60,932 bases of DNA, from NCBI GenBank assembly GCA_020852555.1, contig JADZAQ010000109.1, positions 1 through 60,932 of the forward strand. Reading direction: 5' to 3'. The notes under the pieces were generated by a model. That model was not told where the DNA came from and made no database searches. It was given only the letters and a program-made list of their open reading frames with translations. Each line of letters begins with the position of its first letter. The first letter of the stretch is position 1. Below, one piece after another: positions 35,176-43,674 of the stretch. The stretch comes from Burkholderiales bacterium. GTDB lineage: Bacteria > Pseudomonadota > Gammaproteobacteria > Burkholderiales > Casimicrobiaceae. The position numbers and the translations under genes were made by a program.

Positions 35176-36084
35176 CTACCAGAACTGCCACCACGGTCGC
35201 TCGGCCAGCTGCCCCGTCGGCTGCACGCCGAAGCTCGCCTCGTCCTTCTTCCAGAACTCCCACCACGCCCGGTCCTTGACGCCGGTGACGAACGGACTCT
35301 CCGGGTACGTCTTGACGAGGATCGCCCGCGAGTCGTCGGCGAGCTGCGTCAGGTCGAGCTTGGCGTAGCTGCGATACAGGAGATCGAGCGCCCTCTCGTT
35401 GGCGGGCGTCTGCGGAAAATTGACGAGCACGCCCTGCGCGCGATTGGCGGCGGCGATGTACGCACCGCGATTGAAGTAGTAGCGCGCGACGTTGTACTCG
35501 TAGGTTCCCATCGCGTTGTTGAGGTAGCGCATGCGCGCGAGCGAGTCCTGGTAGTACTGGCTGTCCGGGAACTTGGTGGTGAGCTCCTTGAACGCCGCGA
35601 AGGAGCTGCGCATCTCCTTGGGATCGCGCTCGGAGAGGTCGAGCTCGTAGACGTAGCCGATGAGGCCCTGGTCCTCGCGGAAATGAACCAGGCCCTTGAG
35701 GTAGTACGCGTAGTCGACGTTCGGATGATTGGGATAGGTGCGGATGAACCGATCCGCCGCGGCAATGGCGGCCTCGGTCTCGTTGGAGCGCCAGTTCGCA
35801 TACGCCGATTCGAGGATCGCCTGCTGCGCGTAGCGGCCGTAGGGATAGCGCGCCTCGAGCTGGTCGAAGAGCTTGACCGCGCGCTGGTAATTGCCCTGCA
35901 TCATCGCGTCGTGCGCGGTCTGGTAGAGTCGATCCGCCGACCATCCCGCGGTCTCGTCCTTGACCTCGGGGAAGAGTCCGCAGCCGGCCATGGCGAGTGC
36001 GAGCACGGCCGCCGCGACCAGTCGCGCGACGATGTGGAACCCGTTGCGCAGGGCGTGCGCCGGCGTCGAATCGAAACGGTACAT
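35176..36084 (-). CDS. bamD: Outer membrane assembly lipoprotein BamD
   Basis: 302 aa. The lipobox is LAMAGC with the acylated Cys at residue 35. The mature part is a TPR-type array: SADRLYQTAHDAMMQGNYQR, ARYPYGRYAQQAILESAYAN, FIRTYPNHPNVDYAYYLKGL and YFNRGAYIAAANRAQGVLVN. BamD is the essential scaffold of the BAM complex that inserts beta-barrel proteins. The C-terminus is extended with a Trp-rich tail (WWEFWKKDE, WWQFW). Longer than E. coli BamD (245 aa) but typical for betaproteobacteria. Confidence 0.94.
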   Translation of the reverse strand: MYRFDSTPAHALRNGFHIVARLVAAAVLALAMAGCGLFPEVKDETAGWSADRLYQTAHDAMMQGNYQRAVKLFDQLEARYPYGRYAQQAILESAYANWRSNETEAAIAAADRFIRTYPNHPNVDYAYYLKGLVHFREDQGLIGYVYELDLSERDPKEMRSSFAAFKELTTKFPDSQYYQDSLARMRYLNNAMGTYEYNVARYYFNRGAYIAAANRAQGVLVNFPQTPANERALDLLYRSYAKLDLTQLADDSRAILVKTYPESPFVTGVKDRAWWEFWKKDEASFGVQPTGQLAERPWWQFW

Positions 36085-36094
36085 GCGTGCCTAC

Positions 36095-36111
36095 CTCCGC
36101 GCCAAATTATA
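36095..36111 (-). promoter_or_regulatory. Consensus -10 and ribosome-binding site of bamD
   Basis: A perfect TATAAT reads on the minus strand from 36111 to 36106, 22 nt upstream of the bamD ATG. A GGAGGT ribosome-binding site lies between it and the start codon. No clear -35 hexamer is seen 16-18 nt upstream. Confidence 0.55.
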
Positions 36112-36152
36112 CCCGTGCCCCTCCCGCGCCCGCGGCGTCATCGGGCGGGCGC

Positions 36153-37091
36153 GTGCACCGCCTCGTCGTCCCGCCCGACGCCGCCGGCCAGCGACTCGAC
36201 CAGGTGCTCGCGCAGCTCCTGCCGCAGCACTCGCGCAGCCGGATGAAGGCATGGATCGAGGCGGGGCTCGTGCACATCGACGACCGCGTCGTCGTCGCCG
36301 CCCGGCAGCGTCTCGGCGGCGGCGAGGCGCTGGTGGTCACCGAGGGTGCGGCGACGACGGATGACAGGGTCGCGGCGCAAGCCATCGACCTGCCGATCAT
36401 CCACGAGGATGCGGCGATCCTCGTCGTCGACAAGCCGGCGGGTCTCGTCGTGCACCCGGGCAGCGGCAATCGCGACGGCACGCTGCAGAATGCGCTCCTG
36501 CACCACGCGCCGGCGCTCGCCACACTGCCGCGCGCCGGCATCGTGCATCGTCTCGACAAGGACACCAGCGGCCTCCTGGTGGTCGCGAAGACTGCCGAAG
36601 CGCAGACGAGCCTCGTGCGCCAGCTCGCCGCGCGCACCGTCAAGCGCGAATATGCGGCGCTCGTCCGCGGCGACGTCGCGCGCACCACCACGATCGATGC
36701 GCCGATCGGACGCCACCCCGTGCAGCGCACGACGATGGCGGTGGTGGCCAGCGGCAAGGAGGCGCGCACGCAGGTCGAACCCGTCGAGCGCTTCGGCGAT
36801 GCCACGCTGGTCCGCTGCCGATTGGAAACGGGCCGCACGCACCAGATCCGCGTCCACCTCGCCGCGATCGGCCATCCGCTCCTCGGTGATCCCACGTATG
36901 GGGGCCGGCGACGCCAGGCGATCGACGCACTGCCCGCGCTGCAAGCATTCCGCCGTCAGGCGCTGCACGCGCAACGGCTGGGGCTCGTGCATCCGGTAAG
37001 CCGCGAGACGCTGGCCTTCGAGGCGCCGTTGCCCGGCGATATCGCGGCGCTCCTCGCCGCGCTGCGCGCACGGGCGCGCGCCGCATCGTGA
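36153..37091 (+). CDS. rluD: 23S rRNA pseudouridine synthase RluD
   Basis: 312 aa from a GTG at 36153; the frame extends upstream but that part overlaps the bamD promoter. The S4 RNA-binding domain is at residues 10-65 (GQRLDQVLAQLLPQHSRSRM). The catalytic motif GIVHRLDKDTSG holds Asp135, and ETGRTHQIRVHLAAIGHPLL is the conserved C-terminal block. RluD makes pseudouridines 1911, 1915 and 1917 in 23S helix 69. It is divergent from bamD and overlaps pgeF, a widely conserved arrangement. Confidence 0.93.
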   Translation: MHRLVVPPDAAGQRLDQVLAQLLPQHSRSRMKAWIEAGLVHIDDRVVVAARQRLGGGEALVVTEGAATTDDRVAAQAIDLPIIHEDAAILVVDKPAGLVVHPGSGNRDGTLQNALLHHAPALATLPRAGIVHRLDKDTSGLLVVAKTAEAQTSLVRQLAARTVKREYAALVRGDVARTTTIDAPIGRHPVQRTTMAVVASGKEARTQVEPVERFGDATLVRCRLETGRTHQIRVHLAAIGHPLLGDPTYGGRRRQAIDALPALQAFRRQALHAQRLGLVHPVSRETLAFEAPLPGDIAALLAALRARARAAS

Positions 37092-37867
37092 CGCCGCATC
37101 GGATCGACGACACCGACTGGATCGTCCCGCAGTGGGCGGGACCGGCGACCGCGTGCGCCTTCTTCACCACGCGCAACGGCGGAGTGTCCACCGGTGCGGT
37201 GGCAACGATGGACGTGGGCCGCGCGCAGCTTGCACCCGATGAGCTCGCCGGCGCGCCCGGCGAGAACCGCCGGCGCCTGCGCGCGCACCTGCCCTCTGAT
37301 CCCGTCTGGCTCGCGCAGGTGCACGGCAGCGACGTCGTGCACGTAACGGCGTCGAACGTCGACACGCTGCGCGCGACGCCGCCCCGGGCCGACGCCGCCA
37401 TCACCCGCGAGCGTGGCATCGTGCTCACCGTGCGCACCGCCGACTGCCTGCCGGTGCTCTTCGCCGATCGGGAGGGTTCGGTGCTCGGGGTCGCCCACGC
37501 CGGCTGGCGCGGACTCGCCGCGGGGGTCCTGGAAGCGACCGTCGCCGCGATGGCGGTACCGCCGGCCACCGTCGCCGCGTGGCTCGGCCCGGCGATCGGC
37601 CCCACCGCCTTCGAGGTCGGCGGCGACGTTCACCACGCGTACTGCGACCACGACGCCGGCGCCGCCGCGCACTTCGTTCCCCAGCGCGAGGGGAAGTGGC
37701 TCGCCGACCTGCCCGCACTCGCCCGCCGGCGCTTGACGCGCCTCGGCATCGTCGCCACCGGCGGCACCTGGTGCACCCACACCGATGCCGCCCGCTTCTT
37801 CTCGTGGCGCCGCGACCGCGGGATGGGTCGGATGGCGCTCGTCGCGTGGCTGTTGCAGCCCCGGTAG
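37088..37867 (+). CDS. pgeF: Peptidoglycan editing factor PgeF / laccase-domain protein
   Basis: 259 aa from the GTG at 37088, overlapping the rluD stop by 4 nt. The YfiH/DUF152 fold is clear from WLAQVHGSDVVHV, RTADCLPVLFADREGSVLGV, AHAGWRGLAAGVL and LGPAIGPTAFEVG, with the Cys and His metal or substrate residues. Family members hydrolyse purine nucleosides or prevent misincorporation of L-Ser in peptidoglycan, and have weak laccase activity. Confidence 0.92.
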   Translation: MTPHRIDDTDWIVPQWAGPATACAFFTTRNGGVSTGAVATMDVGRAQLAPDELAGAPGENRRRLRAHLPSDPVWLAQVHGSDVVHVTASNVDTLRATPPRADAAITRERGIVLTVRTADCLPVLFADREGSVLGVAHAGWRGLAAGVLEATVAAMAVPPATVAAWLGPAIGPTAFEVGGDVHHAYCDHDAGAAAHFVPQREGKWLADLPALARRRLTRLGIVATGGTWCTHTDAARFFSWRRDRGMGRMALVAWLLQPR

Positions 37868-37895
37868 CGGCCTTCCACAACGCGAAGGCGCCGCT
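37866..37895. terminator. Bidirectional hairpin between pgeF and the transglutaminase-like gene
   Basis: The stem pairs AGCGGCCTTC with GAAGGCGCCGCT (two bulged bases), loop about 8 nt, within the 33-bp convergent gap and overlapping the pgeF stop. No T tract. Confidence 0.45.
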
Positions 37896-37900
37896 GCGCT

Positions 37901-39184
37901 TCAGCCGTCGAGCGCGGCGCCCATCTCGATGCGCACCGTATCCGCCCACACCTCCCGGTTCTCGACCGGGTCGACCACCGCGATCTCGGTGGCGCCGTCG
38001 TCGACCTCCCGCTCGAGGATGCGCCACACCGGCGGCAGACGTACGCCGAGCGAGCGGTTGAACACCCGCGGCAGCACCTCCGATTTCATTCGATAGTCGA
38101 GGTCGCCGAAGAAGACGCCGCGCCAGCGGGCGTCGGCGCCGTTCGCCGACAGGTCCGCGGCCCAGGTATCGATGGGCACCCAACCGACGTCGTCGAACCA
38201 CGCCTCGAGCCACCAGTGATAGCCGGCGCACTCGGGATACAGGAGATAGCCGCTCACCCGGCGCGCCGGAATGCCGGACACGCGACACAGCGCCGCGACG
38301 AGCGCGCTGCCCAGCCGGCAGTCGAACCACCCGCCCTCCCGCGGCAGATCGAGCGGCGCACGCGCATCGAGCCATTCGTAGGGAAAGGGGCCGGCCGTGA
38401 ACCCGTCCAGCAGGTAGTCGAGGAAACGGCGCACGCGCTCGCGGGCTCGCACCACGCCACGGCAAAGATCTGCGGCGAGCGCGGCGAGCGAAGGCGTCAC
38501 CTGAATGAGTTCCTCGGCGTGCCGCAGATACCGCTCGCGCTCGGCCGCGAGCAGCGGCACGACCTCGCGCGGCGGCGAATACGCGTGTGCGACAAACGAA
38601 ACGCGCACAGCGAGCGTAACCGGCCGGTCCGGCGTCTCGGCGAGGCGCAACTCCGCGCAGCCCGGCGCGGTGCGCCATTCGCCGGCAGCGTCGACGGGTT
38701 CCAGCGTGACCTCGAGATCGCCCAGCGCATCGTCGGCATAGGGCAGCGGCAAGCGCAGGCGGGCGGGCGCTGCGAGGTACGCGGGATGGAAGCGACGGCG
38801 CAGCGCGACCGTGAAGCGGCGCGGCGGCAATGCCGACATCGACGGCGGCGCTTCGCGCGGGCCATCCGCAGGATGGAACGACAGCACGCGAGCGCGCTCG
38901 ATCGCCACGTGATGCTCGCGCCAGAAGGGATCGCCCTGCGTCCGGCCCGACCAGCGCTTGCATAGAAACACCTCCGCGGGGTCGTAGCGCCAGTTGCCGT
39001 CGCCGTCGCGCGCCGCCGGCAATCCGAGCGCGCGCCAGCGTGCCAGTGCCTCCACGACGACGCGCCGCGCCGCCTCGGGATCGGCACGGCGCGCCGCCCG
39101 CCGCCAGCCGTGGAAGACGAGGTGCTCGACGATGCGCGCCTCGGGCACGTTGCGATAGCACGACTCGGTCGCGAAGGGGAGCAT
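37901..39184 (-). CDS. Transglutaminase-fold protein 1
   Basis: 427 aa from the ATG at 39184. The C-terminal half carries a transglutaminase-like (papain-fold) core with a complete triad: Cys289 in GGWFDCRLGSALVAALC, His323 in YHWWLEAW and Asp339 in GWVPIDTW. The segment GIPARRVSGYLLYP is diagnostic. The N-terminal 200 residues are a shared domain of unknown function (NVPEARIVEHLVFHGWRR, then ALARWRALGLP). The protein has no signal peptide, so it acts in the cytosol, possibly as an amide-bond-forming or peptide-cleaving enzyme. The paralogue lies 33 nt upstream. Confidence 0.82.
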   Translation of the reverse strand: MLPFATESCYRNVPEARIVEHLVFHGWRRAARRADPEAARRVVVEALARWRALGLPAARDGDGNWRYDPAEVFLCKRWSGRTQGDPFWREHHVAIERARVLSFHPADGPREAPPSMSALPPRRFTVALRRRFHPAYLAAPARLRLPLPYADDALGDLEVTLEPVDAAGEWRTAPGCAELRLAETPDRPVTLAVRVSFVAHAYSPPREVVPLLAAERERYLRHAEELIQVTPSLAALAADLCRGVVRARERVRRFLDYLLDGFTAGPFPYEWLDARAPLDLPREGGWFDCRLGSALVAALCRVSGIPARRVSGYLLYPECAGYHWWLEAWFDDVGWVPIDTWAADLSANGADARWRGVFFGDLDYRMKSEVLPRVFNRSLGVRLPPVWRILEREVDDGATEIAVVDPVENREVWADTVRIEMGAALDG

Positions 39185-39217
39185 GGGGCTGCGCCGTGAC
39201 CGACGGCTCGGTGCAGG

Positions 39218-40515
39218 CTACGCGGCTAGGGTCTCGCCCAATTCGACGCGCAACGTATCCGTCCATACGACGTCGAGCGTCACCGCATCGATGAGCTCGG
39301 TACACATCGCGTCGCCCGCATCGCGCTCGAGCATCGTCCAATGAGCGGGCATCCGCACGCCGGGCGAGCCGGTGAAGACGCGGGGCAGGATGCCCACCTT
39401 CATGCGATAGTCGACCGCGCCCAGATAGGGAATCCACGCCGAGTCGCGCAGGACCGCCGACGTCTCGCCAGTCAACCCGTCGACCGCGATCCAGCCCTTG
39501 TCGTCGATCCACACTTCGGCCCAGTGATGGAAGGCCAGTGCGTCGGGGTAGAGGAGGTAGCCCGCCACACGCCGCACGGGCAGGCCGACCCCACGGCACA
39601 GTGCCGTGAAAAGCGCGGCCATCATCCGGCAGTCGTAGAAGCCGCGCTGCGGCGGGCCAGGGGGTAGCGCGGCGCCGAGCAGCGCATACGGAAACGCATC
39701 GCCACAGCGACGGCCCGCGACATAGACGTACAACGCGCGCACGCGCTCGATCGAGTCCACCACCCCGCGCGTGACCGCTCGCGCCGTCGCCACGATACCC
39801 GGCGTCACGCGCACCAGTTCCTCGTTGGGTGACAGGTACCGCGCGCGCTCTCGTGGATCGAGCGACGCCGGCGCATCCGGTGGCGGCGACGGATAGGCAA
39901 CGAACGAGTAGCGGACGCGAAGCGTCACCGGCGCGACCGGCGCCGCTTCGAGCCGCAGTTCAGCGTAACCATCGGCGAGGCACACTTCACCCGGCGCATC
40001 GCACGGCGGATCGAAGGCGACGGCAAGATCACGCAGCGCCGCATCGACCATCGGAACCGGCAGACGCAGCCGGGCATTTCGACCCACCCACGCTGGCTCG
40101 AAGCGGCGCGTGATCGACACCGCGAGACGTCGCGGTAGCAGGGCCAACGGATCGGGGGTTCGATCACGCGACGTGCCGGGCGGATGCAACGCCAGGATGG
40201 CGGCGCGGGAGGTGACGAGGTGCTGCTCGCTCCAGAACGGGTCGACACCCTTCCATCCGGCGTAACGCATGACGATCGCCACCTCCGCTGCGTCGTAGCG
40301 GTGCGCGCGATCCCCGTCGGCCGCCGACGGCAAGCCCAGCGCGCGCCAGCGCGCCAGCGCGCCAGCGCCTCGCGCACCGTCCGCCGCACGCCCTCCGGGT
40401 CGCGCTCGCGGTCCGCGCGCCGCCACGCACGAAACGCGATACCCTCGATGATCCGCTCCTCGGGAATCGTGCGCAGCCGCGCGTCGGCATCGAAGTTGAG
40501 CCCCAGGCCATTCAT
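39218..40515 (-). pseudogene. Transglutaminase-fold protein 2, frameshifted at an 8-bp repeat
   Basis: The N-terminal part is read from the ATG at 40515 (MNGLGLNFDADARLRTIPEE, then REALARWRA). The rest is in another frame (LARWRALGLPSAADGD onward). The join is at 40343-40366, where GCGCCAGC occurs three times; with two copies, as in the neighbouring paralogue, the frame would be open over 430 codons. The downstream part keeps the triad (YDCRMMAALFTALCR, HHWAEVW, GWIAVDG). A shorter product could start at the ATG at 40426. This may be a pseudogene, a reversible slippage state or a sequencing error. Confidence 0.75.
40343..40366. repeat. 8-bp tandem repeat GCGCCAGC, three copies
   Basis: Three perfect copies, contiguous. 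Adding or losing one copy changes the frame by two nucleotides. The paralogue at 37901-39184 has about two degenerate copies at the same position and is in frame. Confidence 0.85.
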
Positions 40516-40521
40516 GCGCGC

Positions 40522-40938
40522 ATGATAACCTCGCGTCGCCACCCAGCGCCGACCCCTGCCCGTACGCTGCCCACGAGAATCGCCTTGCTGCTCGCCATCG
40601 AACTGCCTCGCCTCCACGAGCTCATGACCGCCGGCGTGGTCACCGCGGTGCACGTCACGCCCGGCACCATGCTGGCGCCGGGCGCGTCACTGGTCGACGT
40701 GCGCGTCGATCTGAGCGACGCCGCCGCCCAGGATTGCCCACCCGTGTCGTGGTTCCGCGTCGTCTGCGGCGAGCGTTGCGTGCTGCGCGCGCTGAACGCC
40801 GCCGAAGGCAGCGAATTCGCGCCCGGCGCGCGGATCGGACTGGCGAGCACGGCGGCAGACGAAGCCGCGACGGGCGACCCGGCGCGCGCGGCACGCTTGA
40901 CCATCGTGGGTATCGTCGGACCCGAGATCGAATGGTAG
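40522..40938 (+). CDS. Lysine-free lipoyl-like (barrel-sandwich) protein
   Basis: 138 aa from the ATG at 40522; a TTG at 40585 would give 117 aa starting LLLAIELPRL and leave room for a divergent promoter. The sequence AGVVTAVHVTPGTMLAPGAS, then LVDVRVDLS, and later FRVVCGERC and APGARIGLA, looks like two halves of a biotinyl/lipoyl hammerhead. No lysine occurs anywhere in the protein, so it cannot be lipoylated or biotinylated. It may be a structural or binding homologue. It is 31 nt upstream of the SGNH-like gene. Confidence 0.6.
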   Translation: MITSRRHPAPTPARTLPTRIALLLAIELPRLHELMTAGVVTAVHVTPGTMLAPGASLVDVRVDLSDAAAQDCPPVSWFRVVCGERCVLRALNAAEGSEFAPGARIGLASTAADEAATGDPARAARLTIVGIVGPEIEW

Positions 40939-40969
40939 CCGCCACCGGGCGACGCGCGATTCCCGCATC

Positions 40970-42328
40970 GTGAAGGTCCTGCCCCTCACCCTCGGCCGCC
41001 TGCTGCCGGCGACGACCGTGCTCCAGCGCTCGGGCGTGCGCTGGCTCGTTGCCGACGGCGCCCATTGCCGCGCCGGCGAGATCATTGCGTACTGCAACAT
41101 CGGGATGCGCGGCAGCGACCCGCTCCTGAAAGGGTCGCTCGCCGGCGAGCAACGCGACCTGCAGGTCGCCCTCGCCGTCACCGCGCCCGGCATCGTCCGC
41201 CGCGCCGCGAGCGCCTCGCGCGGCGGTTTTCTCGACCAGATGCAGTACTACGACACGTGGCGCGACGACGATGCGATCGGCACGCTCGACCTCGACGACG
41301 GCGCCAGCGCGCCCGGCGCGAGCTTCGAGCATCTCGTGTTCGCTGGCCATCGTGCGCTCGACATCGCCGAGGTCCGCACGGGTCTGTTCACCGGCTGGCA
41401 CGATCGCGCCCGCGTGTGGTGGGGCGACGCGGACACGCCGCACGGCACGCTCGCCTGTCTCGGCATCTGCGAGCAGCGCAGCATCGTGCGCGGCGAGGCG
41501 GGCGCCTTCCTCGAACTCTTCGCGGCGGTCCGCGGACCGGCGCACGTCGTCCACCATCCCGACGACGCGCTGGTGCCGGCGGCGCCTTTCCTCGTGCAGC
41601 AGATGACGCGCACGCCCGCGGAGTGCCGGGCGATCGAGGAGGACATCGCGCGCAGCTTCGCCAGCGGGCCGGTGGCGCCTGGTGGGCGCGATTTCATGAT
41701 GCTGGGAGCGATCGCCAATGCGCTTGTCCGCTCGCCGCTGACCGAGGTGCTCACCGTCACCTCGCCGGCCGGCGCCGCAACGGTGAGCCGCCCGGACGCG
41801 GTCCTGCTCTCGGTCCTGTCCGAATCGTCACTCCTGTTGCGACACAAGCGGCTCGGTTACTGGATGCAGGTTCACGGCTATCGCCTGAGCGAGACCGGAC
41901 CCGCATTCCACGCGTGGCTGCGCGCCAATTTCGAACAGGTGCGCCGCTCGCTCGCGGACATCGCGCGTGACCTGGGATTGCTGGCCGATGCGGTGCGCGC
42001 GCGGGGCACGACCGAGATCCTGGTGCTCAATGCCGTATCGACGCTGGGCACCGAGCAGGTGCAGTGCTATTCGTCGTTCACGCGACCGCTCGGCAAGACG
42101 CTCGGCACCGTGCGGGCGCGCGAAACCAATGCGATGCTGCACGACCTCGCTCGCACGCACGGCATCCGCATCGTGGACAACGACGCGCTCGCTGCCGAAT
42201 TCGGCGCCCGCCAGCACATTCCCGACCGTGTCCACTCGAGCGGTGCCCTGCAGCAGGCCACCCGCGACGAGATCGTGCGCCTTCTCCACGAGGCCGGCGT
42301 GCCGGGATTCGTGCCGCGGTCGCGCTGA
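40970..42328 (+). CDS. SGNH-like protein with N-terminal lipoyl-like segment
   Basis: 452 aa from the GTG at 40970. Residues 20-45 (VRWLVADGAHCRAGEIIAYC) resemble the core of a lipoyl/biotinyl domain without the lysine. The C-terminal 110 residues (EILVLNAVSTLGTEQVQCYS, RARETNAMLHDLARTHGIRI, and IPDRVHSSGALQ with D419 and H422) have the DxxH block V pattern of SGNH/GDSL hydrolases. They align with the SGNH-like protein encoded at 46305-47129. The middle region (60-330) is unassigned. Likely esterase or acyltransferase; the substrate is unknown. Confidence 0.65.
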   Translation: MKVLPLTLGRLLPATTVLQRSGVRWLVADGAHCRAGEIIAYCNIGMRGSDPLLKGSLAGEQRDLQVALAVTAPGIVRRAASASRGGFLDQMQYYDTWRDDDAIGTLDLDDGASAPGASFEHLVFAGHRALDIAEVRTGLFTGWHDRARVWWGDADTPHGTLACLGICEQRSIVRGEAGAFLELFAAVRGPAHVVHHPDDALVPAAPFLVQQMTRTPAECRAIEEDIARSFASGPVAPGGRDFMMLGAIANALVRSPLTEVLTVTSPAGAATVSRPDAVLLSVLSESSLLLRHKRLGYWMQVHGYRLSETGPAFHAWLRANFEQVRRSLADIARDLGLLADAVRARGTTEILVLNAVSTLGTEQVQCYSSFTRPLGKTLGTVRARETNAMLHDLARTHGIRIVDNDALAAEFGARQHIPDRVHSSGALQQATRDEIVRLLHEAGVPGFVPRSR

Positions 42329-42330
42329 GC

Positions 42331-42351
42331 GCGGGAGCAAGGCCCTCCCGC
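42331..42351. terminator. Bidirectional terminator hairpin
   Basis: A perfect stem GCGGGAG (42331-42337) / CTCCCGC (42345-42351) with a 7-nt loop lies between the convergent stops of the SGNH-like gene and the lipoyl gene. There is no long T tract. Confidence 0.55.
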
Positions 42352-42353
42352 CT

Positions 42354-42659
42354 TCAGGTCACCTCGAACTCGACGAGCATCGCGGCGAGATCGTCGGCCT
42401 GCGCGGGCAGCGGCTCGTCGGAATCGTCACCGACGATGGCGAGCGGACGCCCGAGGCGCTGCCAGTCGCCGGCCGGTGCCAGAACGCTGCGCAGGATACC
42501 GGCACGCGCCGCCCGCACCTCGACGACCGCCTTGTGCGTCTCCAGTTCGACGACGAGGTCGCCGGCGGCGAATGATTGTCCGGGCGCCACGTGCCATTCG
42601 AGCACGCGAAGCTCCTCGACGTCGTCGATGGGACCGGGCACGGCGAGCTGGTAGAGCAT
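42354..42659 (-). CDS. Stand-alone lipoyl-domain protein
   Basis: 101 aa from the ATG at 42659; the longer upstream frame is a shadow of the E1 beta gene. It is a single lipoyl domain: VLEWHVAPGQSFAAGDLVVE, then LETHKAVVEVRA with lysine 43 in the canonical ETxKA position, and GILRSVLAPAGDWQRLGRPL. Normal E2 proteins carry a lipoyl domain fused to an acyltransferase; here the domain is separate and no E2 catalytic domain is encoded nearby. It is expected to accept the acyl group from the E1 proteins encoded just upstream. Lipoylation itself is inferred. Confidence 0.82.
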   Translation of the reverse strand: MLYQLAVPGPIDDVEELRVLEWHVAPGQSFAAGDLVVELETHKAVVEVRAARAGILRSVLAPAGDWQRLGRPLAIVGDDSDEPLPAQADDLAAMLVEFEVT

Positions 42660-42687
42660 CGGGATCACTCGGCAGAAGGGAAAACGC

Positions 42688-43674
42688 TCAGGATAGCAGC
42701 GCGCGCACCGCCGCGCCGACGCGTGCGGCATCGGGCAGGCACGCCGCCTCGAGGATCGGATTCGACGACACCGGCGCGGGCAGCGCCGCAACGCGGGCGA
42801 CGCGAAAGGGCTCCCTGCCGCGTGCCTCGCGCACGCGTGCGGCCACTTCGGCACCCACGCCGCAGGTCGCCTGCCCTTCCTCCACCGTGACCAGCGCGCC
42901 GGTTCGCGTCACCGACATCACGAGCGTATCGACGTCGAGCGGCGCGAGGCTGCGCAGGTCGATCACCTCGCAGTCGACGCCTTCGCGCGCGAGTTCCTCG
43001 GCGGCGGCAAGCGCCACGCGCACCGTGTACGCGTGCGCGGCGATCGTCACGTCGCTACCCGCGCGCGCGATGCGGGCACGGCCGAACGGCACCAGCGCTT
43101 CCTCCGCCGGCAGCTCGCCCGCCGTCGGATACAGGCGCTTGTGATCGACGAAGAGCACGGGACCGTCGTGGCGCAGCGCCGACTTGAGGAGTCCGTAGGC
43201 ATCGGCCGCCGTGGCGGGCGCCACCACGACGAGCCCGGGTACGCTCATGAGCCACGCCTCGATGCACTGCGAATGCGCGACCCCCTGCCCGCGCGCACCC
43301 GCGGTCGCCTTGACGACGAGCGGCACGCGGAGCTGACCGCCCGTCTTGTAGCGCGCCTTCGCCGCGTAGTTGACGAGCGGATCGAGGCCGAGCATCAGGA
43401 AATCCATGTACGTGATACTGACGAGCGCCCGCACCCCGGCCGCGGCGGCGCCGACGCCGACGCCGATCATCGCCGCCTCGGCCACCGGAGCATCGCGGAC
43501 GCGCTGCGCGCCGTAGCGCTCGAACAGTCCGGTGAATTCCCGATACGCTCCGCCGAAGCGGCCGATATCCTGCCCGATGAGCACGAGCGCCGGGTCGCGC
43601 GCCATCTCCTCGCTCAACGCGCGTGCGATCGCCTCGCGAAAGTACACGCGCGTTGCCGCCGCGCCGCCCCTCAC
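42688..43674 (-). CDS. 2-oxoacid dehydrogenase E1 component, beta subunit
   Basis: 328 aa from the GTG at 43674, overlapping the E1 alpha stop by 4 nt (GTGA). Transketolase-like pyrimidine-binding and C-terminal domains are seen: YFREAIARALSEEMARDPAL, IGQDIGRFGGAYREFTGL, VRDAPVAEAAMIGVGVG, YMDFLMLGLDPLVNYAAKAR, and VVVAPATAADAYGLLKSALR. These are features of PdhB/AcoB/BkdA2 proteins. With the alpha subunit it forms the ThDP-dependent decarboxylase that reductively acylates a lipoyl domain. The 2-oxoacid is not predictable. Confidence 0.9.
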   Translation of the reverse strand: MRGGAAATRVYFREAIARALSEEMARDPALVLIGQDIGRFGGAYREFTGLFERYGAQRVRDAPVAEAAMIGVGVGAAAAGVRALVSITYMDFLMLGLDPLVNYAAKARYKTGGQLRVPLVVKATAGARGQGVAHSQCIEAWLMSVPGLVVVAPATAADAYGLLKSALRHDGPVLFVDHKRLYPTAGELPAEEALVPFGRARIARAGSDVTIAAHAYTVRVALAAAEELAREGVDCEVIDLRSLAPLDVDTLVMSVTRTGALVTVEEGQATCGVGAEVAARVREARGREPFRVARVAALPAPVSSNPILEAACLPDAARVGAAVRALLS

